A stretch of 34,514 nucleotides of DNA from Lacrimispora celerecrescens (GCF_000732605.1 NZ_JPME01000001.1:1-34514), one strand, 5' to 3'. Positions 24,741 through 33,013 are shown, counted from the stretch's first letter. The notes: generated by a model not told the origin, from the sequence alone. A program made the numbers and translations.

Positions 24741-25748
24741 TTGAAATATACAGCGAAAAAAATGATTGGGGCTGGGAATTCTCAGCCCCAACGTCATTAC
24801 AATAAGAAATGCACAAAACCATTTATATTAGCGGTTATCGTTGTTATTCTATTAGGCATTCTATCACTGTTTACCGGAGTTTATGATATACGGGGACAAG
24901 TGGATGGAATGGATATGTTTTTCATAACACGGGTACCAAGAACAGCTGCACTCATGCTTACTGGAGCTGCAATGTCAATGTCAGGACTAGTCATGCAGCT
25001 TATTACGCAAAATCGCTTAGTGGAACCTACCACAACAGGGACGATTGAATGGTCGGGTTTGGGACTTCTTTTTGTCTATTTATTTTTTCCGGCACCGACT
25101 TTAGTTTTAAGAATGACCGGGGCAATCGTGTTTTCTTTTATAGGAACTATGATTTTCTTCTTGTTTTTAAGAAGAGTGAAACTTCGTTCGTCTTTGATTG
25201 TTCCGATCATTGGGATGATGCTTGGAGCAGTTATTTCTGCATTTTCTACTTTTATAGGACTTACCTTCCAAATGACGCAAAATATTGAAAGCTGGTTTGT
25301 AGGTTCGTTTGCAGCAGTTCAAATTGGAAGATACGAATATTTATGGCTGATTATTATTGTTACTGTCCTTATTTTTATTTGTGCTGATAAGCTGACGTTA
25401 GCCGGTCTGGGAGAAGATGTTGCTACAAGCCTTGGAGTAAATTATAATAAGATCATTATTTTGGGGACCGGTCTTATTTCTTTTGCGGTTGGAATTGTGA
25501 CCGCTGTTATTGGAAATTTACCTTTCTTAGGTTTAATTGTACCCAATATAGTTTCCATGTACAGAGGAGATAACCTCAGGAGCAATTTGCCTTGGGTATG
25601 TGTGTTGGGAATGGGTGTAATAACTCTTTGTGACATAATTTCCCGTACAATTATCATGCCTTTTGAAGTACCTGTTTCTTTGATTCTTGGAACAGTGGGG
25701 TCAATTGTATTTATTGTGATCTTATTGAGGCAAAGGAGGTCAAGATGA
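24741..25748 (+). CDS. FecCD-family siderophore ABC permease 1 (YclN/FatD-like)
   Basis: This polytopic permease of about 335 residues belongs to the FecCD/BtuC family. Diagnostic blocks are FITRVPRTAALMLTGAAMSMSGLVMQLITQNRLVEPTTTGT, LGEDVATSLGVNYNKII, GNLPFLGLIVPNIVSMYRGDNLR (with the G-x-x-x-P region that contacts the ATPase), and a final VGSIVFIVILLRQ helix. TTG 24741 is taken as start (AGGAG at 24729-24733, 7 bp upstream); GTG 24738 is also possible. The first 25 or so residues are hydrophilic, unusual for the family, and their codons contain a strong inverted repeat (24766-24791). The gene ends with an ATGA overlap onto permease 2. Confidence 0.92.
   Translation: MKYTAKKMIGAGNSQPQRHYNKKCTKPFILAVIVVILLGILSLFTGVYDIRGQVDGMDMFFITRVPRTAALMLTGAAMSMSGLVMQLITQNRLVEPTTTGTIEWSGLGLLFVYLFFPAPTLVLRMTGAIVFSFIGTMIFFLFLRRVKLRSSLIVPIIGMMLGAVISAFSTFIGLTFQMTQNIESWFVGSFAAVQIGRYEYLWLIIIVTVLIFICADKLTLAGLGEDVATSLGVNYNKIIILGTGLISFAVGIVTAVIGNLPFLGLIVPNIVSMYRGDNLRSNLPWVCVLGMGVITLCDIISRTIIMPFEVPVSLILGTVGSIVFIVILLRQRRSR
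24766..24791 (+). promoter_or_regulatory. Strong hairpin inside the 5' end of permease 1
   Basis: TTGGGGCTG (24766-24774) and CAGCCCCAA (24783-24791) pair perfectly around an 8-base loop. The element lies 43 bp after the substrate-binding protein stop and within codons 9-17 of the permease. It lacks a T-tract. It may protect the upstream mRNA and lower permease translation relative to the binding protein. Confidence 0.55.
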
Positions 25749-26785
25749 ACGGAATAGAATATAATACAAGCCTTAGCCATCAACACAGATCAGCGAGAGC
25801 TTTTCGTTCTAAGAAGGAAGAAAAAAAATATTGGATTTTGTTGATCACATTAATAGCTTTGGGCGTTTTTGCTTCCTATGGACTTTTGACTTTTAATAAT
25901 CCGGTTCCAATTGATTCTCCTTCATTTCTCCCGGTTGTCAAAAGAAGGATGTTCGCTCTTACAGCAATGATTATTGCTGCAGTATGTCAGAGCTTATCAA
26001 CAGTCACGTTCCAATCAATTACGAGTAACAGGATTATAACTCCTTCCCTTTTAGGTTTTGAAGCACTTTACTCAACCATTCATACCAGTACTATATTTTT
26101 CTTTGGAGCCAGTGCCTTTATAAATTTTAGCGGAATTGGATCCTTTGTATTTCAAGTGGTTGTTATGGTCCTGATGTGCCTGATCCTTTATGGCTGGCTG
26201 CTTTCCGGTAAATATGGAAATTTACAGCTTATGCTTTTAGTTGGTGTTATTATGGGTACTGGGCTGAAATCTTTATCGTCTTTTATGAGAAGACTTCTTG
26301 CACCGTCAGAGTTTGATATTTTACAGGCAAGATTGTTTGGCTCTGTCAACAATGCGGATCCGGAATATTTTCCTCTTGCAATTCCGGTTGTAATCATTGC
26401 AGCACTGCTGCTTCTAGCTTATTCTAAGAAGCTAAATGTTGTGTCGCTTGGAAAGGATTGCTCTACTTCTTTGGGGGTCAAGCATCAAACTCACGTAATT
26501 TATGCTTTAATTCTAGTTTCTATTTTAATGTCAATTTCGACGGCTTTGGTCGGACCACTGACTTTTTATGGATTTTTAGTTGCGACTTTGAGTTATCAGG
26601 CGGCGCCAACATATGATCACAGATATATTTTTCCAATGGCTCTCGCGATTGGATTTTTGATAATAACAGGTGCGTACTTTTTTATGTACCATATCTTCAA
26701 GGCTCAAGGTGTTGTTTCAGTGATTATCGAGATGTTTGGCGGAATCACATTTTTAATCGTAATTTTAAGGAAGGGTACCTTATGA
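25745..26785 (+). CDS. FecCD-family siderophore ABC permease 2 (YclO/FatC-like)
   Basis: This 346-residue second permease of the heterodimeric importer has about nine to ten hydrophobic segments. Family landmarks are FQSITSNRIITPSLLGFEALY, GTGLKSLSSFMRRLL, LGKDCSTSLGVKHQTHV and LVGPLTFYGFLVATLSYQ (coupling region). The N-terminal 30 residues are basic and hydrophilic. It overlaps permease 1 by four bases (ATGA, 25745-25748) and the ATPase gene by four bases (26782-26785), so the three genes are translationally coupled. This arrangement matches yclNOP and fatDCE. Confidence 0.93.
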   Translation: MNGIEYNTSLSHQHRSARAFRSKKEEKKYWILLITLIALGVFASYGLLTFNNPVPIDSPSFLPVVKRRMFALTAMIIAAVCQSLSTVTFQSITSNRIITPSLLGFEALYSTIHTSTIFFFGASAFINFSGIGSFVFQVVVMVLMCLILYGWLLSGKYGNLQLMLLVGVIMGTGLKSLSSFMRRLLAPSEFDILQARLFGSVNNADPEYFPLAIPVVIIAALLLLAYSKKLNVVSLGKDCSTSLGVKHQTHVIYALILVSILMSISTALVGPLTFYGFLVATLSYQAAPTYDHRYIFPMALAIGFLIITGAYFFMYHIFKAQGVVSVIIEMFGGITFLIVILRKGTL

Positions 26786-27531
26786 TAATAATAGATAATG
26801 CCAGAAAGTCGTATGATGAGGTAGAAATAGGACCTTTGGATATTAAAATACCAAAAGCAGGTCTCACTTCTTTAATCGGACCCAATGGTGCCGGAAAATC
26901 CACCACACTTTTGATGATTGGAAGGCTTTTGGATATGGAAGAAGGCCATATTAAGGTGGCAGGTTTGGATGTCACAGAGTCAAAATCAGAGGACTTAGCA
27001 AAAGTTTTGACTATTTTGCGGCAGGAAAATCATTTTGTAACCAGGCTTACTGTCAGGCAGCTGGTTGGATTTGGCCGTTTTCCTTATTCAAAAGGAAGAT
27101 TAACCAATGAGGATGAAGCCATTATTTCTAAGTATATTGATTTTTTAGAGTTGACTGATCTGGAAAATAGATATTTGGATGAGCTATCTGGTGGCCAAAG
27201 GCAAAGGGCATATGTGGCAATGGTTTTGTGCCAGGAGACGGAATATGTACTTTTGGACGAACCCTTGAACAATCTGGACGTAGCTCGTTCTGTTCAGATG
27301 ATGGAGCATTTGAAGCATGCTGCCAAGGAATTTGGACGAACAATTTTGGCTGTCATGCATGATATTAATTTTGCTGCCAAATATTCTGATCGAATCTGTG
27401 CAATGAAAGACGGACGGATTGCGGCTTTTGGCACGGTAGATCAGATTATGGATTCAAACGTTTTGACCGATATTTTTGAAACGAAAATAGAAATTATCGA
27501 TGGGCCGTATGGGCCGATAGCAATTTATTGA
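26782..27531 (+). CDS. Siderophore ABC transporter ATPase (YclP/FatE-like)
   Basis: This 249-residue ABC ATPase of the FecE/FepC class has Walker A IGPNGAGKSTT, a Q-loop near LRQENHFVTRLTVRQLVGFGRFPYSKGR (typical of iron-siderophore ATPases), signature LSGGQRQRAYVAM, Walker B YVLLDEPLNNLD and H-loop MHDINFAAK. It powers the YclNO-like permease pair. It starts with an ATGA overlap and is the last gene of the operon. A 49-codon minus-strand open frame overlaps its 3' end. Confidence 0.95.
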   Translation: MIIIDNARKSYDEVEIGPLDIKIPKAGLTSLIGPNGAGKSTTLLMIGRLLDMEEGHIKVAGLDVTESKSEDLAKVLTILRQENHFVTRLTVRQLVGFGRFPYSKGRLTNEDEAIISKYIDFLELTDLENRYLDELSGGQRQRAYVAMVLCQETEYVLLDEPLNNLDVARSVQMMEHLKHAAKEFGRTILAVMHDINFAAKYSDRICAMKDGRIAAFGTVDQIMDSNVLTDIFETKIEIIDGPYGPIAIY

Positions 27532-27603
27532 GTAATCGACAAAAAACAGCGTGACGATCAGAATCTCAAGGCGTGCCCACAATCGCAAGCTAAAATCATT
27601 CAT
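27454..27603 (-). CDS. Possible 49-residue hydrophobic small protein
   Basis: On the minus strand, ATG 27603 is preceded by AGGAAG at 8 bp and opens a 49-codon frame with a basic/aromatic start (MNDFSLRLWARLE), one hydrophobic segment (ILIVTLFFVDYSI) and a polar tail. It overlaps the last 78 bp of the ATPase gene. I do not recognise a family. The presence of a ribosome site and one membrane-like helix is all that supports it; it could be a chance frame. Confidence 0.25.
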   Translation of the reverse strand: MNDFSLRLWARLEILIVTLFFVDYSINCYRPIRPIDNFYFRFKNIGQNV

Positions 27604-27637
27604 GAAATTCACTTCCTGTCTCATACCATAGTATAGG

Positions 27638-27728
27638 TTATCAGAAATCGCTTTACAGATTTCTGATAAAAGGCAGCGCTCTTTGCTGCCGTCCATCCGA
27701 TTATGAAAACATCTTTATGTTTTCATAA
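27638..27728 (+). repeat. Three-hairpin structured element, copy 1
   Basis: Three consecutive hairpins are visible. H1: TTATCAGAAATC (27638-27649) / GATTTCTGATAA (27658-27669), a 12-bp perfect stem. H2: GGCAGC (27672-27677) / GCTGCC (27685-27690). H3: TTATGAAAAC (27701-27710) / GTTTTCATAA (27719-27728). H2 is followed by GTCCATC. A second copy begins 98 bp later. It lies between the siderophore ATPase and the P-type ATPase gene. No known riboswitch consensus is recognised. Confidence 0.75.
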
Positions 27729-27735
27729 ATATAGG

Positions 27736-27827
27736 TTATCAGAAATCATTTTCGGATTTCTGATAAAAGGCAGCATTCTTTGCTGCCGTCCATCGGATTA
27801 TCGGAAGCAGTTTGGGATTCCGATAAT
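27736..27827 (+). repeat. Three-hairpin structured element, copy 2
   Basis: H1' has stems identical to copy 1 (27736-27747 / 27755-27766) but a different loop. H2' keeps GGCAGC/GCTGCC (27769-27774 / 27782-27787) and GTCCATC. H3' uses a different sequence, ATTATCGGAA (27797-27806) / TTCCGATAAT (27818-27827), yet preserves a 10-bp stem. Stems are kept while loops and H3 bases vary, which points to selection on RNA or DNA structure. The P-type ATPase ribosome site (AGGAAGGAG) begins 10 bp later. Confidence 0.75.
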
Positions 27828-27852
27828 ATGAGAAACAGGAAGGAGCGTCAGA

Positions 27853-30459
27853 ATGGAAGAATGGTTTCGTTTATCAGAGGATGAGGCCCTTGCAAAGCTC
27901 GGCGCAGGCAGGAACGGCCTGGATTCCAGGGAGGTCCTGAAGCGCAGGCAGATATATGGTCCAAACACACTAAAGAAGGCGGAACGTAAAAGCGCTTTCC
28001 AGGTGTTTTTGGACCAGTTTAAAGACCTGTTGGTCATCATCCTGATTATAGCAGCAGTGATTTCTATGATATCCGGTGATGTGGAAAGCACAGGAGTAAT
28101 TTTTGCAGTGCTTCTGCTGAATGCGGTGTTGGGGACCGTAGAGCACCAGAAGGCAGAGAAGTCCTTAGACAGCCTCATGGCCCTGTCGTCACCGGTGGCA
28201 AAGCTGATAAGAGAAGGGAAAAAGCAGGAAATTCTGTCCGGGGATATCGTACCTGGGGATATTCTGCTCTTGGAAGCAGGGGACATGGTAGCGGCAGACG
28301 GCCGGATACTGGAAAATTATTCCCTTTTGGTCAATGAAAGCTCCCTGACCGGAGAATCCATTAATGTGGAGAAACGGACGGGGAGGATCCGGGAAAAAAA
28401 GGTACCTTTGGCAGAGCAGACGAATATGGTGTTTTCCGGCTCCCTGGTGGCAGCAGGCAGGGCAAAGGTACTAATCACAGGCACCGGAATGGATACGGAA
28501 ATCGGCAGGATCGCTTCCCTCATGAATGACACCGGGGAAAAAAAGACACCACTTCAGGTAAGCTTAGACCAGTTCGGAAGCAAGCTGGCGGCAGCTATCC
28601 TGTTTATTTGTGCGGTGGTTTTCGGCCTTAGCATCTACCGGAGAATGCCGGTTTTAGATTCCCTGATGTTTGCCGTAGCCCTGGCAGTTGCAGCAATTCC
28701 GGAAGCGTTAAGTTCCATTGTCACCATCGTTCAGGCAATGGGCACACAGAAAATGGCAGGAGAAAATGCCATCATAAAGGATTTAAAGGCAGTGGAAAGT
28801 CTAGGCTGCGTTTCCGTCATCTGCTCCGATAAGACGGGAACCCTGACCCAAAATCGCATGACCGTACAGCAAATCTATGTAAACAGCCGTCTTTATCCTC
28901 CGGAACTCTTAAACAAAGAGGTTCCGGTACATAGATATCTGTTGTATGATGCTATTTTAAATAATGATTCTGCCTACATAGAAGGAAAGCTGTTGGGGGA
29001 CCCGACGGAAGCCGCACTGGTGCAGATGGCCGAACGGGCGGGGATAAACGAGGAAGCCATGAAATCCTATTACCCCAGAGCAGGGGAAATTCCCTTTGAT
29101 TCCCAGAGAAAGCTTATGAGCACTATGCACAGGATCGAAGGGAAAAGGGTCCTGTTCACAAAGGGAGCGGTGGATGTGCTGCTTCCCAGGATCAATCATA
29201 TTTGGACAGGGGAAGGGATCCGCAACATAAGGGAGGGAGACCGGCAGAACCTAATGGAGCAGAACATGGAATTTTCCAAACAGGGGCTCAGGGTTCTGAC
29301 TTTTGCCTGCCGGGAAATGAATGAGGATGAAAGGCTGACGGAAAAATCAGAGGCCGGCTATACCTTTCTTGGAATGGTCGCGATGATGGATCCGCCCCGT
29401 CCGGAAACTAAGAATGCGGTATTAAACGCCAAAAGAGCAGGCATCCGCCCGGTTATGATTACAGGGGACCATAAGATCACTGCTTCCGCCATAGCGGAGA
29501 AAATAGGCATCCTGGGAGAGGATGATATGGCAGTCAGCGGGCCGGAGCTTGATGATATGCCGGAGGAAGAATTGAGCCGAAAGCTGGAGCACATCAGCGT
29601 CTATGCCAGGGTTTCGCCGGAACATAAAATACGAATCGTCCGCTCCTGGCAGAAAAAAGGCCACATCGTAGCTATGACAGGAGACGGGGTTAATGACGCT
29701 CCGGCCTTAAAACAGGCCGACATCGGGGTTGCCATGGGAAAAATGGGGACAGAGGTGTCAAAGGATGCCTCTGCCATGATCCTGACGGATGACAACTTTG
29801 CAACCATTATTAAGGCAGTTGCCAATGGCCGTAATGTTTACCGGAACATCCGGAATGCCATTAAATTTCTTTTGTCAGGAAATATGGCTGGTATAATTTG
29901 TGTATTGTATACATCCTTTCGGGCTCTTCCCCCTCCCTTTGCGCCGGTTCACTTGCTGTTTATTAACCTACTGACCGACTCCCTTCCTGCCATTGCCATT
30001 GGCATGGAAAAGGCAGAGGCGGACCTTTTGGCCCAAAAGCCCAGGAATCCCAAAGAAGGAATCTTAACCAAGCGTTTTGTCCTTCAGGTCCTGCTTCAGG
30101 GGGCCCTTATAGCGGGCTGTACCATGACTTCATACCACACAGGTATGGTAACCGGAAGCGAGGCAGCCGCAAGCACCATGGCATTTTCCACCCTGACTCT
30201 GGCAAGGCTGTTTCACGGCTTTAACTGCAGAAGCGGCCATTCCATTCTGAAGATAGGATTTAAAAGCAATTTATGGAGTATTATGGCCTTTGAGGCAGGA
30301 GCCATTCTTTTGGCAGCTGTGTTGTTCATACCAGGGCTTCATACCTTTTTTTACGTGGCAGATTTAAACGCAAGGCAGTTTATAACCATTTTCATATTTG
30401 CATTTATTCCTACGCTTGTAATCCAGGCATTTAAGACCATAAGAGAGAGTCTCCATTAA
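27853..30459 (+). CDS. Calcium-type cation-transporting P-type ATPase (P2)
   Basis: This 868-residue P2-type ATPase resembles bacterial PacL/SERCA-like pumps. Visible parts are an N-terminal cation ATPase segment (WFRLSEDEALAKLG), actuator TGES at about residues 166-169, the M4 motif PEALSSIVTIVQAMGTQKMA, phosphorylation site D326 in CSDKTGTLTQNRM, nucleotide-binding KGAVD, hinge GDGVNDAPALKQADIGVAMG starting at about residue 610, and M6 INLLTDSLPAIAIGMEKAE with the Asn/Asp ligands of Ca2+ pumps. It probably exports Ca2+ (or Mn2+) from the cytoplasm. ATG 27853 follows AGGAAGGAG by 7 bp. Directly upstream are the two three-hairpin units, which may regulate it. It appears monocistronic. Confidence 0.93.
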   Translation: MEEWFRLSEDEALAKLGAGRNGLDSREVLKRRQIYGPNTLKKAERKSAFQVFLDQFKDLLVIILIIAAVISMISGDVESTGVIFAVLLLNAVLGTVEHQKAEKSLDSLMALSSPVAKLIREGKKQEILSGDIVPGDILLLEAGDMVAADGRILENYSLLVNESSLTGESINVEKRTGRIREKKVPLAEQTNMVFSGSLVAAGRAKVLITGTGMDTEIGRIASLMNDTGEKKTPLQVSLDQFGSKLAAAILFICAVVFGLSIYRRMPVLDSLMFAVALAVAAIPEALSSIVTIVQAMGTQKMAGENAIIKDLKAVESLGCVSVICSDKTGTLTQNRMTVQQIYVNSRLYPPELLNKEVPVHRYLLYDAILNNDSAYIEGKLLGDPTEAALVQMAERAGINEEAMKSYYPRAGEIPFDSQRKLMSTMHRIEGKRVLFTKGAVDVLLPRINHIWTGEGIRNIREGDRQNLMEQNMEFSKQGLRVLTFACREMNEDERLTEKSEAGYTFLGMVAMMDPPRPETKNAVLNAKRAGIRPVMITGDHKITASAIAEKIGILGEDDMAVSGPELDDMPEEELSRKLEHISVYARVSPEHKIRIVRSWQKKGHIVAMTGDGVNDAPALKQADIGVAMGKMGTEVSKDASAMILTDDNFATIIKAVANGRNVYRNIRNAIKFLLSGNMAGIICVLYTSFRALPPPFAPVHLLFINLLTDSLPAIAIGMEKAEADLLAQKPRNPKEGILTKRFVLQVLLQGALIAGCTMTSYHTGMVTGSEAAASTMAFSTLTLARLFHGFNCRSGHSILKIGFKSNLWSIMAFEAGAILLAAVLFIPGLHTFFYVADLNARQFITIFIFAFIPTLVIQAFKTIRESLH

Positions 30460-30480
30460 GAAAATAAGCACCCTGAAATA

Positions 30481-30509
30481 TTGACATACTTTTTGGTCCA
30501 TGGTAGTAT
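30481..30509 (+). promoter_or_regulatory. Promoter of glpK
   Basis: TTGACA (30481-30486), a 17-bp spacer and TAGTAT (30504-30509) lie about 150 bp upstream of glpK, leaving a long leader that contains a terminator-like hairpin. Confidence 0.75.
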
Positions 30510-30530
30510 TAAGTATACATAAATAGATAG

Positions 30531-30600
30531 CCTAAGAGATGACAGAGCCAGGTAATGAGTTCGGGTAACCGTTCATTTCCGAGGCTCTTTCTTTACTCCT
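30531..30600 (+). promoter_or_regulatory. glpK leader terminator with shared antitermination motif
   Basis: AGAGCC (30544-30549) pairs with GGCTCT (30583-30588); the arms extend inward through GG/CC and AATGA/TTCATT, and TTTCTTT follows. The left side carries GAGATGACAGAG, closely matching GAGACGAAAGAG in the leader of the GlpA-like gene (32954-32965). In Bacillus, glp leader terminators are overcome by the GlpP antiterminator; a similar system here is inference. Confidence 0.6.
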
Positions 30601-30658
30601 TGAGAAAAGTTTAACAAGGAAAGAAATCCGGGGGCAATTACTGGAAGGGGAAGAAATT

Positions 30659-32158
30659 ATGGGAAGATATGTCATTGCCTTAGATCAGGGCACGACAAGT
30701 TCCAGATGTATTCTGTTTGATGAGCAGGGGAACATCTGCAGTTCAGCACAAAAGGAGTTTACTCAGATTTTTCCGGAGCCGGGTTTCGTGGAGCATGACC
30801 CAATGGAGATCTGGTCTTCACAGCTTTCTGTGACCATGGAGGCCATGGGAAAGATCGGGGCTCATTACAGCGATATTGCTGCGATCGGGATCACGAACCA
30901 GAGGGAGACTACGGTGGTCTGGGATAAGGAAACTGGGGAGCCGGTCTATCATGCAATCGTGTGGCAGTGCCGCAGGACCGCTGACAGGATCGAGAAGCTT
31001 AAGCATGACGGCCTGGAAGGGCTCATTGTTGAACGGACGGGACTGATCCCTGACGCTTATTTTTCAGGAAGCAAGATTGAATGGATTCTTGATCATGTAA
31101 AAGGGGCAAGAGAACGGGCAGAGCGTGGGGAGCTGCTGTTTGGAACCGTAGATACCTGGCTGATCTGGAACCTGACCAAGGGCTGCATCCATGTGACGGA
31201 TTATACCAATGCATCCAGAACCATGCTTTTTGATATACACCGGAAGTGCTGGGATGAGGAAATTCTTAATTATTTCCGCATTCCCAAATGCATGCTGCCG
31301 GAGGTTAAACCATCAAGTTGTATCTATGGCTACACTTCTTCGGATGTCATGGGAGGAAAGATTCCTATTGCAGGAGCGGCAGGCGACCAGCAGGCAGCTT
31401 TGTTCGGCCAGTGCTGCTTTGAAGCGGGGGAAGTGAAAAACACTTATGGAACCGGCTGTTTTCTTCTTATGAATACAGGAGAAAGGGCGGTAAAGTCTGA
31501 GCATGGACTTTTGACCACCATAGCTGCCAGTGACCAGGGGAACATCCAGTATGCTCTGGAAGGAAGTGTGTTTGTGGCAGGAGCTGCCGTTCAGTGGCTA
31601 AGGGATGAGATGCGGATGGTCCGTTCTGCCTCCCAAACAGAGGAATACTGCAGTGCTGCAAAGGATACGGGGGGCGTTTATATAGTACCGGCCTTTGCAG
31701 GACTTGGGGCGCCCTATTGGGACCAGTACGCAAGAGGAACCATTGTGGGAGTGACCAGAGGAACCAGCAAGGAGCAGTTTATCCGTGCTACGGTGGAATC
31801 CATGGCTTATCAGGTCTGCGATCTCATTGAGGCCATGGAACAGGATTCGGATATTCATTTAAAGCAGTTAAAGGTGGATGGGGGCGCCTGCGCTAACAAT
31901 TTCCTCATGCAGTTCCAGTCTGATCTGTTAAACACGGAGATCGTAAGGCCGGATTGTATTGAGACGACCGCTCTTGGAGCGGCATACCTGGCTGGACTTG
32001 CGGTTGGCTATTGGAAGAGCCGGGAAGAAATCAAGGCAAACTGGAAAGTATCCAGGGCCTTTGACAGCCAGATGGAGGAGGAACACCGGAAGAGGCTGGT
32101 TAAAGGCTGGAAGAGGGCGGTAAAATGCGCACTTTATTGGTCAGAAGAAGAGGAGTAA
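30659..32158 (+). CDS. glpK: Glycerol kinase
   Basis: GlpK phosphorylates glycerol to sn-glycerol 3-phosphate with ATP, trapping it in the cell. The 499-residue FGGY-family protein has the N-terminal phosphate motif [61 protein letters not shown], the [14 protein letters not shown] block, [10 protein letters not shown], and the C-terminal [16 protein letters not shown]. These match the family over its whole length. It starts at ATG 30659 after AGGGGAAG. No glpF gene is adjacent. Expression is probably controlled by the leader terminator 60-130 bp upstream. Confidence 0.97.
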   Translation: MGRYVIALDQGTTSSRCILFDEQGNICSSAQKEFTQIFPEPGFVEHDPMEIWSSQLSVTMEAMGKIGAHYSDIAAIGITNQRETTVVWDKETGEPVYHAIVWQCRRTADRIEKLKHDGLEGLIVERTGLIPDAYFSGSKIEWILDHVKGARERAERGELLFGTVDTWLIWNLTKGCIHVTDYTNASRTMLFDIHRKCWDEEILNYFRIPKCMLPEVKPSSCIYGYTSSDVMGGKIPIAGAAGDQQAALFGQCCFEAGEVKNTYGTGCFLLMNTGERAVKSEHGLLTTIAASDQGNIQYALEGSVFVAGAAVQWLRDEMRMVRSASQTEEYCSAAKDTGGVYIVPAFAGLGAPYWDQYARGTIVGVTRGTSKEQFIRATVESMAYQVCDLIEAMEQDSDIHLKQLKVDGGACANNFLMQFQSDLLNTEIVRPDCIETTALGAAYLAGLAVGYWKSREEIKANWKVSRAFDSQMEEEHRKRLVKGWKRAVKCALYWSEEEE

Positions 32159-32177
32159 AACGTGGAGGGGTAGGATT

Positions 32178-32869
32178 TTGGAGGGTACATATTTATTGTT
32201 TGGGGGAATTACATTATCATACGTCATGATCCAGCTGGAATATATGCTGCGTATTATAACGGCTGGGTTATTAGGTTTTTTGATTGGCAGTGAGAGAAAA
32301 AACAGAAACAAATCGGCTGGAATCCGCACCCACGCCATTGTAGCGATCGGTTCAGCCTTATGATGGTGGTTTCCAAATATGGGTTTTCGGATATTCCCAG
32401 CAGCGATGGGGCAAGAATCGCGGCTCAGGTGGTCAGCGGAATAGGATTTTTAGGTGCAGGGGTTATATTTGTGCGGAACAATCTGGTAAATGGACTGACG
32501 ACGGCAGCCGGGATATGGGCTACTGCCGGAGTCGGGCTGGCTCTTGGGGCGGGCCAGTACATAGTGGGCATATTGTCTGCGGTTCTCATTATCGTCATGC
32601 AGACCATGACCCACCGGATCAGCTATTTTGCCCAGGTGGCTTCTTGCGGCTTCCTGCGGATGACCATAGCACAAAAGAACGGGGCAGTAAAAAACATGGA
32701 AGAGTTTCTGGAAAGAGAAAAGGTGGAGATCGCTTCTGTTAAGATCAACAAAAATAAAAAAGATGAGATTAAGCTGGAATTTGAAGTGATTTATCCGCCG
32801 GGCTTTGACAAAGGAGCCCTGCTGTCCAAGCTGGCAGAAGAGAGTGCAGTCATGGCAGTCAGCGAATAA
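32178..32869 (+). pseudogene. MgtC/SapB family membrane protein, frameshifted
   Basis: Two overlapping frames together make one MgtC/SapB protein. The first (TTG 32178 to TGA 32363) encodes the opening helices and the signature GFLIGSERKNRNKSAGIRTHAIVAIGSAL. The second (ATG 32360 to 32869) continues MMVVSKYG, then RIAAQVVSGIGFLGAGVIFV, GLTTAAGIWATAGVGLALGAG and an ACT-like C-terminal domain. Adding one A in CCTTATGATGG (32356-32366) joins them as ...GSALMMVVSKYG, as in the family. The gene is thus interrupted by a 1-base deletion or a sequencing error. MgtC-like proteins are implicated in Mg2+ limitation and membrane homeostasis. GGAGGGG precedes TTG 32178. It follows glpK by 19 bp, so co-transcription is likely. 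Confidence 0.82.
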
Positions 32870-32897
32870 GGGAAGGAGATACCCTGGCAGAAAAATC

Positions 32898-32927
32898 TTG
32901 ACAATCCGGTCCGGATTGTGCTAGCAT
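32898..32927 (+). promoter_or_regulatory. Promoter of the GlpA-like dehydrogenase gene
   Basis: TTGACA (32898-32903) and TAGCAT (32922-32927) with an 18-bp spacer. The spacer and the end of the -35 box contain a perfect palindrome. Confidence 0.65.
32901..32919. promoter_or_regulatory. Perfect 19-bp palindromic operator inside the promoter
   Basis: ACAATCCGG-T-CCGGATTGT is a 9-1-9 perfect inverted repeat that overlaps the -35 and fills most of the spacer, so a bound protein would block RNA polymerase. It is absent from the glpK promoter. The regulator is unknown. Confidence 0.65.
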
Positions 32928-32948
32928 TAAGAATATAAAATAGAAAAA

Positions 32949-33013
32949 CCTTTGAGACGAAAGAGTAAGGGAATAAAACGGAAGTATCCGTTTGTTTTCC
33001 TTACTCTTTTTTT
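32949..33013 (+). terminator. Leader terminator before the GlpA-like gene
   Basis: AAAGAGTAAGG (32960-32970) pairs with CCTTACTCTTT (32999-33009), with an inner AAACGGA/TCCGTTT stem and a run of T. The hairpin lies between promoter and gene, so it is a conditional (attenuator-type) terminator. The left arm carries the GAGACGAAAGAG motif shared with the glpK leader. Confidence 0.8.

Noticed and set aside
27638-27827. Possible CRISPR array
   Set aside because: There are only two units of about 98 bp, each an internally paired three-hairpin element, with no short repeats, unique spacers or cas genes.
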